Assembly: GCA_022773585.1 (NCBI GenBank)
Contig: JALEZZ010000001.1
Coordinates: 1 to 45,124, forward strand
DNA from: Selenomonas sp.
Lineage (GTDB): Bacteria > Bacillota > Negativicutes > Selenomonadales > Selenomonadaceae
Length of the DNA: 45,124 nucleotides
Direction of reading: 5' to 3'
Made by a program: the position numbers and the translations under genes. Of the stretch, positions 26,314-35,722 are shown in pieces (position 1 is the stretch's first letter; every line of letters begins with the position of its first letter). The notes below the pieces were generated by a model. It saw only the letters and a list, made by a program, of their open reading frames with translations, was not told the origin of the DNA and made no database searches.

Positions 26314-29310
26314 ATGCCTTTTACCAATACGAAGGAGAGCGGCTTCGAATCCCTGATCGTGCGCGATCTCGTGAATCGCAACGGTTATGAGCAGGGGGCG
26401 AATGCGGATTATGACAAGGAGTTCGCATTGGATGTGGCGCGCCTCTTGCGCTTTTTGCAGGCGACGCAGCCTGTGGCGATGGAGACGCTCGGTGTCATGA
26501 AGAGCGAGACGAAGCGGCGACAGTTTTTGGCACGGCTGTCGCGTGAAATCTCGCGGCGCGGCATCATCGATGTCCTGCGCAAGGGCGTGAAGGTTTATCC
26601 TGCCGACCTCATTCTCTTTTACATGACGCCGACCGAGAACAATGCACGGGCACGGGCGCTCTTTGCACAGAACATTTTCAGCGTGACGCGCCAGCTGCGT
26701 TATTCCGTGGAAGCGGGACGGCTCGCGCTCGATCTCTGCATCTTTCTGAATGGTTTGCCCATCATCACGATGGAGCTCAAGAACCAGCTGACGAAGCAGA
26801 ACACGCAGGATGCCGTGCGCCAGTACAAGGCCGACCGCGACCCGCATGACCTATTGTTTTCACCCCATCGCTGTCTCGTGCATTTTGCCGTGGACGATGC
26901 AACGGTGATGTTCTGCACGCATCTTGCGGGGAAGAAGAGCTGGTTCCTGCCATTCAATAAAGGTTATCATGATGGCGCGGGCAATCCGCCGAATCCAGAT
27001 GGGCTGCGGACGGACTATCTCTGGCGCGACATCCTGACGAAGGCGAAGCTCGCACGCATCATCGAGAACTACGTGCAGGCGACGAAGGAGCGGCAGATTT
27101 GGCCGCGCTACCATCAGCTCGATTGCGTGGAGCGTTTGCTCGCGGATGTGCGCGCGCATGGCCTCGGGCGGCGCTACCTCATCCAGCACAGCGCGGGCAG
27201 CGGGAAGTCCAATTCGATTGCATGGCTTGCCCATCAGCTCATCGGGCTTGAGCAAGACGGCCATCCGTTGATGGATTCCGTGCTTGTCGTGACGGATCGC
27301 CGCATCCTCGACAAGCAGATTCGCGATACGATCAAGCAGTTCATGCAGGTGCGCAATACAGTCGTCTGGGCGCAAAATTCGAGTACTTTGCGCCAGGCCA
27401 TCGCGGATGGCAAGCGCATTATCGTGACGACAGTGGAGAAGTTTCCCTTTATCGCAACGGAGCTCGGACAGGCGTCGGCAAGCCGCCATTTCGCCATCAT
27501 CATTGATGAGGCACATTCAGGACAGAGCGGGCGGAACTCGGCAAATATGAATCTCGCATTGTCGGGGCAGGCAACGGGCGACGAACTCGATACGGAGGAC
27601 AAGATCAATGCCATTGTCGAGGGAAGGAAACTCGTGACGTCGGCGAGCTATTTCGCATTTACGGCGACGCCGAAGAATAAGACGGAGGAAATGTTCGGCT
27701 CGCCGTACGAAGAAGATGGCGTCATGAAGCATCGGCCGTTCCATGTCTATACGATGAAGCAGGCCATTGAGGAAGGTTTTATCCTTGATGTACTAAAGAA
27801 TTATACGACGATTGACAGCTGGTACAAGATTCGCAAGACGGTGGAGGATGACCCGCAGTTTGACAAGAAGCGCGCACAGAAAAAACTGCGTTCTTTTGTC
27901 GAGGGAAATGAACAGGTCATCGCGAAGAAAGCGGCGATGATGGTCGAGCATTTTCACACGCAGGTCATCGCAAAGCGGAAGCTCGACGGACGGGCGCGGG
28001 CGATGGTCGTGACGGCGAGCATTCCGCGTTGCATCGAAACGTATTTTGCGGTGAACAAGTGCCTGGCGGAGCGCCACAGCCCGTACAAGGCCATCATCGC
28101 ATTTTCAGGCGAGTGTGCGTATCATGGGCAGGAGCCTGCGCTGACGTCAGCGGAGCTGAATGGATTTCCCGATGCGAAGATTCCGACGGTGCTGCGGCAA
28201 GAACCATATCGTCTGCTGATTGTGGCAGATATGTTCCAGACAGGGTTTGATGAACCGTTGCTCCAGACGATGTATGTGGACAAGCCGCTTTCGGATGTCG
28301 CGGCGGTGCAGACGCTTTCACGTCTGAACCGGACGATGCCGGGCAAGGATGAGGTTTATGTGCTCGACTTCGCGAACAAGACGGAGACCATCGAGCAGGC
28401 ATTTTCAAAGTTTTATCGCACGACGATTCTCTCGGGTGAGACCGACCCGAACAAGCTCTATGACCTGATTTCGACGATGGAGCAGTACGAGGTCTATACG
28501 GACGATGAGGTCAGAGAGGTCACAGACCGTTTTCTGAATGGTGCGGAGCGCGATCAGCTCGATCCAGCGCTCGATCCCTGCATGGAAGCGTATCTTGCGC
28601 TCGATACGGACGGGCAGATTGCATTCAAGAGCGCGGCGAAGTCGTTCGTGCGGACGTATGGTTTCCTTGCCGCGATTCTGCCGTACGGCAGTGTCGCATG
28701 GGAACGGCTGTCAATTTTCCTGAACTTGCTTCTCCCGAAACTGCCATCGCCTCGCGAGGATGATCTTTCGGAGGGGATTCTCCAGACCATCGATCTTGGC
28801 AGTTATCGCAACGAGGCACGGGCGGCCGTTGCCATCCAGCTTGCAGACGAGGATGCTGAGATTGGGCCGATTCCGGTGGACAAGAATGTGCACCGCGTCG
28901 AGCCGGAATTGGATTTCTTGTCCAAAATCGTTCTGGAATTCAATGAGATGTTTGGCAATATCCGATGGAAGGATGCTGACAATGTGCAGCGCCAGATTCT
29001 CGCCATTCCTGAAATGGTGTCGAAAGACCGGAAATATCAGAACGCGATGCGAAACTCTGACGAGCAGGAGGCTCGTACGGAAAGCGAGCGCGCCCTGCAA
29101 CAGGTCATCTTTTCTATCATGGCGGACAATATGGAGCTCTTCAAGCAGTATCAGGACAATCTGTCATTCAAGAAATGGCTGTCAGATCTTGTCTTTCATC
29201 TGACATACAATCGGGAGGGAAGCGAATTTCGGATGCCCGAGCGGCCAGCATTTCCAAAGTCTGATTTCGAGCAGCTTCAAGTCGCAGAGACGCGAGGTGA
29301 AAGACCATGA
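26314..29310 (+). CDS. hsdR: Type I restriction-modification system, endonuclease/translocase subunit
   Basis: A 998-residue protein. The nuclease motif GLPIITMELKNQ (near 152) has the E-x-K core and is preceded by LDLCIFLNG. The SF2 motor has Walker A AGSGKS (near 292), DEAH box IIDEAHSG (near 396) and FTATP. FQTGFDEPLL and LSRLNRTMPGK belong to the second RecA domain. The ATG at 26314 is preferred (AAGGAGG about 10 bases upstream) to a TTG at 26305. It overlaps the fic gene by four bases. Confidence 0.96.
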   Translation: MPFTNTKESGFESLIVRDLVNRNGYEQGANADYDKEFALDVARLLRFLQATQPVAMETLGVMKSETKRRQFLARLSREISRRGIIDVLRKGVKVYPADLILFYMTPTENNARARALFAQNIFSVTRQLRYSVEAGRLALDLCIFLNGLPIITMELKNQLTKQNTQDAVRQYKADRDPHDLLFSPHRCLVHFAVDDATVMFCTHLAGKKSWFLPFNKGYHDGAGNPPNPDGLRTDYLWRDILTKAKLARIIENYVQATKERQIWPRYHQLDCVERLLADVRAHGLGRRYLIQHSAGSGKSNSIAWLAHQLIGLEQDGHPLMDSVLVVTDRRILDKQIRDTIKQFMQVRNTVVWAQNSSTLRQAIADGKRIIVTTVEKFPFIATELGQASASRHFAIIIDEAHSGQSGRNSANMNLALSGQATGDELDTEDKINAIVEGRKLVTSASYFAFTATPKNKTEEMFGSPYEEDGVMKHRPFHVYTMKQAIEEGFILDVLKNYTTIDSWYKIRKTVEDDPQFDKKRAQKKLRSFVEGNEQVIAKKAAMMVEHFHTQVIAKRKLDGRARAMVVTASIPRCIETYFAVNKCLAERHSPYKAIIAFSGECAYHGQEPALTSAELNGFPDAKIPTVLRQEPYRLLIVADMFQTGFDEPLLQTMYVDKPLSDVAAVQTLSRLNRTMPGKDEVYVLDFANKTETIEQAFSKFYRTTILSGETDPNKLYDLISTMEQYEVYTDDEVREVTDRFLNGAERDQLDPALDPCMEAYLALDTDGQIAFKSAAKSFVRTYGFLAAILPYGSVAWERLSIFLNLLLPKLPSPREDDLSEGILQTIDLGSYRNEARAAVAIQLADEDAEIGPIPVDKNVHRVEPELDFLSKIVLEFNEMFGNIRWKDADNVQRQILAIPEMVSKDRKYQNAMRNSDEQEARTESERALQQVIFSIMADNMELFKQYQDNLSFKKWLSDLVFHLTYNREGSEFRMPERPAFPKSDFEQLQVAETRGERP

Positions 29311-30038
29311 CGCACACAGAAAAACTCGTTGCTGCTCTTCAATCCGAGCGGCAACGAAAATATAAGTCAGGCATTTACTACCTCACGCAGACAGAGCTTG
29401 CCTATAACAGCAACCGCATCGAGGGAAGTCGACTGTCAAGACGACATACGGAGAGCTTGTTCACGACGCGGACGCTCGTTGCGGAGGAAGGAGATGTTAT
29501 TCGCAGCGATGACGTAACAGAGACAGTGAACCATTTTCGTGCATTCGATCATTTACTTGATACGCTGGCGGAACCTTTGTCCGAGGACATCATTAAAACG
29601 TTTCATCGCATTCTCAAGACGAATACGTCGGATGCCGATTTGCCATATTTCCGTGTTGGCGAATACAAGGCGGTTGCAAATATCGTCGGAGACCGCGAGA
29701 CAACGCCGCCCGAGGATGTTCCAGAGGCGATGGTACAGCTGCTTGCATTTTATGAAGCGCGTCCTGTAGACTTTGATGCCATCCTCGCATTTCATGTGCG
29801 CTTCGAGCGCATCCATCCTTTTCAGGATGGCAATGGCCGCGTCGGACGGCTGATTCTATTCCGCGAATGCTTGCGCCATGACATCGTTCCATTCATCATC
29901 GACGCCGAGCACAAGGACTTTTACTATCGTGGCCTTTATTTCTATGACCGTGAGCAAGGCTATCTCCGCGATACTTGTCTCTCTGCGCAGGATCGTTATT
30001 TGGCATATTGCCAGAAATTTATACCTGATTTTTCCTGA
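29307..30038 (+). CDS. Fic family protein (class II AMP-transferase) in the RM operon
   Basis: A 243-residue protein with the complete Fic active-site motif HPFQDGNGRVGR near residue 169. An N-terminal inhibitory motif of the form S-x-x-x-E-G (SNRIEG near residue 35) marks a class II, self-inhibited Fic. Fic enzymes normally transfer AMP from ATP to a target protein. The ATG overlaps the hsdR stop codon (ATGA), so the gene is translationally coupled to hsdR. The target is unknown; the RM subunits or a host protein are both possible (inference). Confidence 0.93.
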   Translation: MTHTEKLVAALQSERQRKYKSGIYYLTQTELAYNSNRIEGSRLSRRHTESLFTTRTLVAEEGDVIRSDDVTETVNHFRAFDHLLDTLAEPLSEDIIKTFHRILKTNTSDADLPYFRVGEYKAVANIVGDRETTPPEDVPEAMVQLLAFYEARPVDFDAILAFHVRFERIHPFQDGNGRVGRLILFRECLRHDIVPFIIDAEHKDFYYRGLYFYDREQGYLRDTCLSAQDRYLAYCQKFIPDFS

Positions 30039-30054
30039 TAGTTGCAAACATATG

Positions 30055-30082
30055 AAAAAACCGGCCGCATGGCCGGTTTTTT
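30055..30082. terminator. Bidirectional terminator between fic and the isomerase gene
   Basis: AAAAAACCGGCC-GCAT-GGCCGGTTTTTT is a perfect stem with A and T runs on either side. It ends the hsd-fic operon and probably also the minus-strand isomerase transcript. Confidence 0.92.
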
Positions 30083-30132
30083 CTTGGGGAAATTACAGGG
30101 TCAAAACATTGGAGAAAGTGGGGAACGAGCAA

Positions 30133-31620
30133 TCAGGCGAAAGGATTTTCCGAGGGATAGCGGACGCCTTTCGGCTGGTTGTAGGAAATATCTTCAACGC
30201 CGAGCTGGCGCAGGAGATCGAAGATGGTTTTGCCGAAGTGGCCGAAGGCCACGGCACCGTGATGCGGGAAGCGCTTTTCAATGAGCACATGGCGATAGAA
30301 GCGGCCCATTTCCGGGATGGCGAAGATGCCGATGCCGCCGAAGGAGTTCGTAGCGGCCGGGAGGACTTCGCCTTCGGCGATGTAGGCGCGGAGCTTGCCG
30401 TCCGCCGTGCTCTGGAGACGGTAGAACGTGATGTCGCCAGAGGCGATGTCGCCTTCGAGCGTGCCGCGCGTGATGTCCGGCGTCTTGCCGCCTTCGAGCA
30501 GGCGGTTCTGGATGAGCTGGTATTTCACGCCGCCCTTCTTGAGCTTGCAGAGCGGCGTGTTGCCGCAGTGGAAGCCCATGAACGTGTCTTCGAGGGTGTA
30601 GTCCTTCGTGCCCTTGATGTGTTCTTCGAAGAGGTCGCGCGGCACGGAGTTGTTGATGTCGAGCAGCGTGACGGCATCGCCCGAGACGCAGAGGCCGATG
30701 TACTCGGACAGTGCGCCATAGATGTCGACTTCGCAGGCGACGGGGATGCCGCGCGAGACGAGGCGGCTGTTGACGTAGCATGGCTCAAAACCGAATTCGC
30801 TCGGGAAGGCCGGCCAGCATTTGTTTGCAAAGGCGACGTACTTGCGTGCACCCTTGTGCTGCTCCATCCAGTCGAGCAGCGTGAGCTCGTACTGCGCCAT
30901 GCGCGGCAGCAGGTCTGGATACGGGTTGCCTTCCTTGCCAAGCTCTTTCGCCATGTCTTCCGTGACTTCTTTGATGCGCGGGTCATCCTTGTGCGCACGG
31001 TATGAGACGAGCAGGTCGAGCTCGGAGTTTTTTTCGACTTCGACGCCGAGATCATAGAGCGGCGCAATCGGCGCGTTGCAGGCGAAGAAGTCCTGCGGGC
31101 GCGGGCCGAACGTGATGATCTTGAGGTTCTTGAGGCCGAGCAGCGTGCGTGCGACGGGCTGGAACTCCGCAATCATCTTCGCGAGATCCTCGGCCGTGCC
31201 GACGGGATACGCGGGGATGAACGCCTTGAGGTGGCGCAGGCCGAGGTTGTACGAGCAGTTCAGCATGCCGCAGTAGGCATCGCCGCGGCCATTGATGAGG
31301 TTTTTTCCTGTTTCCTCAGCGGCAGCGACGTACATGACCGGGCCGTCGAATTCTTTGGCGACGAGCGTCTCCGGCGTCTCAGGGCCGAAGTTGCCGAGGA
31401 AGACGACGAGTGCGTTGCAGCCAGCGTCTTTTGCTTCTTTGACAGCTTCGAGCATGTCCGTCTCGTTTTCGATGGTCTTTTTGACCTCATAGAGATCGCC
31501 GTACTTCCTGTACGCGTCAACGATGGCCTTGCGGCGGTTCTCGGAAAGCGAGATGATGAAGCAGTCACGGCTCACGGAGAGGATGCCGCATTTGACGTCT
31601 GGGATGTTGCTCATGGTCAT
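30133..31620 (-). CDS. L-fucose/L-arabinose isomerase family protein
   Basis: A 495-residue protein of the fucose/arabinose-isomerase fold. CGILSVSRDCF lies at the front, VVFLGNFGPETPETL at about 71, and an ending with FPHHGAVAFGHFG that looks like a metal-site region. It would convert an aldose to a ketose with a divalent metal. Which sugar is unclear: the divergent xylulokinase suggests that the product is a pentulose. The start at 31620 has AAAGGAGTG upstream. It has its own promoter and an operator shared with the divergent operon. Confidence 0.8.
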   Translation of the reverse strand: MTMSNIPDVKCGILSVSRDCFIISLSENRRKAIVDAYRKYGDLYEVKKTIENETDMLEAVKEAKDAGCNALVVFLGNFGPETPETLVAKEFDGPVMYVAAAEETGKNLINGRGDAYCGMLNCSYNLGLRHLKAFIPAYPVGTAEDLAKMIAEFQPVARTLLGLKNLKIITFGPRPQDFFACNAPIAPLYDLGVEVEKNSELDLLVSYRAHKDDPRIKEVTEDMAKELGKEGNPYPDLLPRMAQYELTLLDWMEQHKGARKYVAFANKCWPAFPSEFGFEPCYVNSRLVSRGIPVACEVDIYGALSEYIGLCVSGDAVTLLDINNSVPRDLFEEHIKGTKDYTLEDTFMGFHCGNTPLCKLKKGGVKYQLIQNRLLEGGKTPDITRGTLEGDIASGDITFYRLQSTADGKLRAYIAEGEVLPAATNSFGGIGIFAIPEMGRFYRHVLIEKRFPHHGAVAFGHFGKTIFDLLRQLGVEDISYNQPKGVRYPSENPFA

Positions 31621-31685
31621 GGAAGATGCACTCCTTTGAAGATGAAAATAAACATTTGAAATTGACAGATGATTTTGTGTTCTAT

Positions 31686-31701
31686 GCGTGCATATGCACG
31701 C
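31686..31701. promoter_or_regulatory. Palindromic operator 1 (isomerase side)
   Basis: GCGTGCATATGCACGC is a perfect 16-base palindrome. On the minus strand it begins 14 bases past the -10 of the isomerase promoter, overlapping the first transcribed bases, a classic repressor position. Confidence 0.75.
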
Positions 31702-31715
31702 CTTACGTTGAGCAC

Positions 31716-31744
31716 ATCATACCGCCAGGCGGATTCTTTGTCAA
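31716..31744 (-). promoter_or_regulatory. Promoter of the isomerase gene
   Basis: On the minus strand there is TTGACA (31744-31739), a 17-base spacer and TATGAT (31721-31716). Transcription would begin near 31709, giving a leader of about 90 bases. Confidence 0.8.
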
Positions 31745-31861
31745 GTATTTTTTCTTGAATTTTATCGGTAAAATAAAAAGCAAACGATTGTTTTCTAAAT
31801 AAACGCCAGAAATTTGCGCATTTCAACAAAATTTTTCGTGAAATAATTCGCTTTTTAGGGA

Positions 31862-31890
31862 TTGACACGCATTTCATCGTGCGTTATACT
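31862..31890 (+). promoter_or_regulatory. Promoter of the xylB operon
   Basis: TTGACA (31862-31867), a 17-base spacer and TATACT (31885-31890). The 120 or so bases between this and the divergent promoter are AT-rich and hold only a weak CG-centred palindrome (CAAACGATTG at 31781). Confidence 0.85.
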
Positions 31891-31905
31891 GACGATAACA
31901 CAAGG

Positions 31906-31921
31906 GCGTGCATGAGCACGC
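31906..31921. promoter_or_regulatory. Palindromic operator 2 (xylB side)
   Basis: GCGTGCATGAGCACGC matches operator 1 in 14 of 16 positions. It lies 15 bases past the xylB -10, mirroring the isomerase side, so one repressor can close both promoters. Confidence 0.75.
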
Positions 31922-31969
31922 AAGAGAAGAATCAGCCATCGAGTTCCATAGAGCAGGGAGGAACAGAAC

Positions 31970-33493
31970 ATGCGTTACTTGATTGGTGTCGATCTCGGGA
32001 CATCGGCGACAAAGACCGTCTTGTTTGATGAAGAAGGACAGATCATCGCATCTGCCGCGAAGGAGTATCCGCTCTCGCAGCCGGAAAACGGCTGGGCCGA
32101 GCAGGTTCCGCACGACTGGGCAGACGCCACGGAGGAGACCATCCGCTCCGTGCTGAAAGTTTCGGAGGTCGCGCCCGAAGACGTCAAGGGCATCGGCATC
32201 TCGGGCCAGATGCACGGCCTCGTGATGCTCGACGCGCAGAACGAAGTCATCCGGCCCTCGATCATCTGGTGCGATCAGCGCACGGGCGAGGAGTGCAAGG
32301 AGATCACGCGGCGCGTCGGCCTTGACCGCCTCATGGCGATTACGGCGAATCCGGCCCTGACGGGCTTTACGGCGTCGAAAATCCTCTGGGTGCGCAACCA
32401 CGAGCCGAAGAATTACGCGCGCTGCCGCCACATCCTCTTGCCGAAGGATTACGTCCGCTTCACGATGACGGGCGACTACGCGACGGATGTTTCGGACGCG
32501 AGCGGCATGCAGCTCCTCGACATCCCGCACCGCTGCTGGTCGCAGGAAGTGCTCGAAAAGCTTGAGATCGACCCAGCGTGGCTGCCGAAAGTTTATGAAT
32601 CGCCAGAGGTCACGGGCCAGATTACGAAAGAATTTGCCGAGCGCACGGGCCTCTCGCCGCAGACGGTCGTCGTCGGCGGCGCGGGAGACAATGCGGCAGC
32701 GGCTGTCGGCACGGGCGTCGTCCGCGAAGGCCGCGCGTTCACGACCATCGGCACGAGCGGCGTCGTCTTCGCACACATGAACACGCCGCACATTGATCCG
32801 AAAGGCCGTGTCCACACGTTCTGCTGCGCGGTGCCGGGGGCCTGGCACGTCATGGGCGTCACGCAGGCGGCAGGGCTCTCGCTTCGCTGGTTCCGCGACA
32901 ATCTCGCCGATGTCTACAAGCTGCGGGCGGAAAAAGAAGGCGTCAGCGCCTACGACCTCATGAACGAGGACGTGGAGAAGACGCCGCGCGGCAGCCGCCG
33001 CCTCATCTATCTGCCGTACCTCATGGGGGAGCGCACGCCGCATCTCAATCCGAACTGCCGCGGCGTGTTCTTCGGCCTCTCGGCCATCCACACGAAAGCC
33101 GACATGCTGCGCTCCGTCATGGAGGGCGTGAGCTATTCGCTCTGTGACTGCCAGCAGATCCTGCGCGAGATGAAGGTCAACACGCAGGCGATGATGGCTT
33201 GCGGCGGCGGCGCGAAGAGCGCGGTCTGGCGGCAGATGCTCGCCGACATGTACGGCTGCCCTGTGCAGACCATCCGCGCGAAGGAAGGCCCGGCACTCGG
33301 CGCGGCCATCCTCGCAGGCGTCGGCGCCGGGGTCTTCCCCGATGTCGTCTCGGCTTGCGAGCACCTCATCGAGCCCGATGAAATCTGCCGTCCGGATGCC
33401 GCCGCGCATGCGTATTATGAAAAGGGGCACAAGCTTTATCAGAAGCTCTACACGGCGCTCAAGGACAGCTTTGAAGACCTCGCAACGCTCTGA
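31970..33493 (+). CDS. xylB: Xylulokinase (FGGY family)
   Basis: A 507-residue sugar kinase. DLGTSATKTVLFDEEG is the N-terminal ATP loop, GISGQMHGLVMLD is typical of xylulokinases, and IIWCDQRTGEE follows. MMACGGGAKSAVWRQMLAD is the C-terminal FGGY signature and GPALGAAILAG closes the site. It makes xylulose 5-phosphate. RBS GGGAGGAA precedes the ATG. It leads an operon with a sugar porter and a DUF4867 gene; the isomerase is divergent. Confidence 0.9.
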   Translation: MRYLIGVDLGTSATKTVLFDEEGQIIASAAKEYPLSQPENGWAEQVPHDWADATEETIRSVLKVSEVAPEDVKGIGISGQMHGLVMLDAQNEVIRPSIIWCDQRTGEECKEITRRVGLDRLMAITANPALTGFTASKILWVRNHEPKNYARCRHILLPKDYVRFTMTGDYATDVSDASGMQLLDIPHRCWSQEVLEKLEIDPAWLPKVYESPEVTGQITKEFAERTGLSPQTVVVGGAGDNAAAAVGTGVVREGRAFTTIGTSGVVFAHMNTPHIDPKGRVHTFCCAVPGAWHVMGVTQAAGLSLRWFRDNLADVYKLRAEKEGVSAYDLMNEDVEKTPRGSRRLIYLPYLMGERTPHLNPNCRGVFFGLSAIHTKADMLRSVMEGVSYSLCDCQQILREMKVNTQAMMACGGGAKSAVWRQMLADMYGCPVQTIRAKEGPALGAAILAGVGAGVFPDVVSACEHLIEPDEICRPDAAAHAYYEKGHKLYQKLYTALKDSFEDLATL

Positions 33494-33551
33494 ATTATGT
33501 CATGGATGCATTTGTCGTAAATTTTCAGAACATCAGAAAGGATGAAACATC

Positions 33552-34967
33552 ATGGTAGCAGAAGGAACGATGGAAGACGCGGCGGCGCGCAAGAAGCATG
33601 CCACGCGCATCCGCGCATTCATTTATTTCGCCGCGGGCATGGCGGGACTGCTGTTCGGCCTCGACCAAGGCGTCATCTCGGGCGCTCTGCCGTTCATCAG
33701 CCAGGAGTGGAATCTCGGCAGTGTCGCGCAGGAATGGGTCGTGAGCTCGATGATGCTCGGCGCTGCGACGGGCGCGATTGTCGCGTTGTTCCTCGCGCGC
33801 GGCATCGGCCGCAAGAAGAGCCTGATGACGGGCGCGACGCTCTTCATCATCGGCTGCCTCGGCTCGGGCCTCTCGACGGGCGTCACGATGCTCGTCGCCT
33901 TCCGCCTGATTCTCGGCCTCTCCATCGGCATCGCGTCGTACACGGCGCCGCTCTATCTTGCGGAAATGTCAGACAAGGATTCGCGCGGCAAGGTCATCTC
34001 GGGCTATCAGCTCATGGTCACGGTCGGCATCCTGCTCGCCTTCCTCTCGGACACGTATTTCAGCTATTCGGGCTTGTGGCGCTCGATGCTCTCGATCATC
34101 GCCATTCCGGGCTTCATCCTGATTCTGACGGTCTTCACGCTGCCGGACAGCCCGCGCTGGCTCGCGACGAAGGGCCGCTTTGCCGAGGCAAGCAAAGTGC
34201 TCAATATGCTGCATGAAAAGACGGAAGTCGCGGAAGAAGAACTCGCGGACATCAAGGAAACGCTCAAAGTCAAGCAGGCGGGCTGGCAGCTCTTCAAGGC
34301 GAACAAGAACGTGCGCCGCGCCGTGTTCCTCGGCGTGCTCCTGCAGGCCATGCAGCAGTTCACGGGCTTCAACGTCATCATGTATTATTCGCCGAAAATC
34401 CTCGGCCTCGCGGGCTTCTCGAGCACGGAAGACCAGATGATCGGCACGGTCATCAACGGCATCGTTTTCACGCTCGCCACGTTCATCGCCGTCGGCATGG
34501 TCGACAAGTCCGGCCGCAAGCCGGCGCTCAAAATCGGCTTCTTCGTCATGGCGGTCTCGATGGCCATCGTCGGTGTCTGCATGACGATGCTCGAGGGTGG
34601 CAATGCACCTTCCTTTGTCCCGTATCTTGCCGCCATCATGACGATGATGATGATTGCAGGCTTCGCGATGAGTGCCGGCCCGATTGTCTGGGTGCTCTGC
34701 TCGGAAATCCAGCCGCTCAAATCCCGCGAGTTCGGCGTCGCCTGCTCGACGATGACGAACTGGATCACCTGCGCGATTGTCGGCGCGACGTTCCTCTCGC
34801 TCATCGACGCGCTCGGCTCGGCGAACACGTTCTGGCTCTATGCGGCCCTCAATGCGGTCTTCATCTTCCTGACAATCGGCTTCGTTCCTGAAACGAAGAA
34901 TGTCACGCTCGAGGAAATCGAGAAGAACCTCATGTCCGGCAAGAAGCTCCGCGACATCGGCTGCTGA
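33552..34967 (+). CDS. MFS sugar porter (AraE/XylE-like)
   Basis: A 471-residue protein with 12 predicted membrane helices of the sugar porter family. Family motifs are [16 protein letters not shown] in helix 1, RGIGRKKSL and [11 protein letters not shown] in the cytoplasmic loops, [13 protein letters not shown] after helix 6, [14 protein letters not shown] in helix 7 and [13 protein letters not shown] at the end. It imports a monosaccharide by proton symport. From its neighbours the sugar is probably the pentose handled by the isomerase and XylB (inference). Confidence 0.93.
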   Translation: MVAEGTMEDAAARKKHATRIRAFIYFAAGMAGLLFGLDQGVISGALPFISQEWNLGSVAQEWVVSSMMLGAATGAIVALFLARGIGRKKSLMTGATLFIIGCLGSGLSTGVTMLVAFRLILGLSIGIASYTAPLYLAEMSDKDSRGKVISGYQLMVTVGILLAFLSDTYFSYSGLWRSMLSIIAIPGFILILTVFTLPDSPRWLATKGRFAEASKVLNMLHEKTEVAEEELADIKETLKVKQAGWQLFKANKNVRRAVFLGVLLQAMQQFTGFNVIMYYSPKILGLAGFSSTEDQMIGTVINGIVFTLATFIAVGMVDKSGRKPALKIGFFVMAVSMAIVGVCMTMLEGGNAPSFVPYLAAIMTMMMIAGFAMSAGPIVWVLCSEIQPLKSREFGVACSTMTNWITCAIVGATFLSLIDALGSANTFWLYAALNAVFIFLTIGFVPETKNVTLEEIEKNLMSGKKLRDIGC

Positions 34968-35014
34968 ATGGTCTTTGCTGAAAATATTTGTGTAGATTTG
35001 GAGGCATCTTTATC

Positions 35015-35635
35015 ATGATGAATGTCAACGATCCTGAGTTCCGTCCCTATGGCCGCGTGTGGAAGCTCGACCTCAAAGATTTTGTCGAGGCCATCGGCAA
35101 GGTCGAGCTGCCCGCAGACGGCACGATGTACGAGCCGTCGACGCCGGCGTTTGAGGCGCTGCCGCTCTTCAAGACTTTGCAGGACAAGGTCTTTGGCGAA
35201 CTTCCCATCGAGTTCGGTCATTGCAGCGGCCGCAACCGCAAGCTCAATGCCGTCGAGTATCATCGTTCGTCGGAAATCGATATTGCGGCGACAGACCTCT
35301 ACCTGATGCTCGGACGCCAGCAGGACATCGACCCCGAGACGCTGCGCTATGAGACGAAGCGCATCGAGACGTTCTTCGTGCCCGCGGGCACGGCCGTCGA
35401 GCTCTATGCGACGACGCTCCATTTCGCGCCTGTCAGCGCGAAGTCAGGCGAGGTGTTCCGCTGCGGCGTCGTGCTGCCGAAAGGCACGAATGAGGCGCTC
35501 GTGCACGCAGACCGCGCAGACGGGGAAGACCGCCTGCTGTTTGCAAATAACAAGTGGCTCATCGCGCATCCTGAAAGCGGCCTCGAGAAAGACGGCGCTT
35601 TCATCGGCCTTGTCGGCGAGAACCTCATGCTCTGA
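35015..35635 (+). CDS. DUF4867 family protein, cupin-like
   Basis: A 206-residue protein that appears to be DUF4867, a family often found beside fucose-isomerase-like and xylulokinase genes. The strand-rich pattern with LPIEFGHCSGRN and ETFFVPAGTAVELYATTLH looks like a cupin barrel resembling D-lyxose isomerase (inference). The start at 35015 follows TTGGAGGC. It ends the xylB-porter operon. A sugar epimerase or isomerase role is likely but unproven. Confidence 0.7.
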   Translation: MMNVNDPEFRPYGRVWKLDLKDFVEAIGKVELPADGTMYEPSTPAFEALPLFKTLQDKVFGELPIEFGHCSGRNRKLNAVEYHRSSEIDIAATDLYLMLGRQQDIDPETLRYETKRIETFFVPAGTAVELYATTLHFAPVSAKSGEVFRCGVVLPKGTNEALVHADRADGEDRLLFANNKWLIAHPESGLEKDGAFIGLVGENLML

Positions 35636-35658
35636 GGTGCGGGCGGCGCAGCAGGCTT

Positions 35659-35695
35659 TACCTTTTCTGCCGCATCTGGTACAATGCGTGCATAG
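35659..35695 (+). promoter_or_regulatory. Promoter of the LacI-type regulator with an operator half-site
   Basis: TTTACC (35659-35664), a 17-base spacer and TACAAT (35682-35687). GCGTGCAT, exactly half of operators 1 and 2, follows at 35688-35695; the other half is not conserved. This suggests weak self-regulation. Confidence 0.6.
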
Positions 35696-35722
35696 GAACA
35701 TCGGCGGAAAGGGGAACCATCC

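Noticed and set aside
31778..31792. Possible CcpA cre site (CAAACGATTG) between the divergent sugar promoters
   Set aside because: It has a CG centre and symmetric ends but two mismatches to the cre consensus, and it lies away from both promoters. Too weak to list as a feature.
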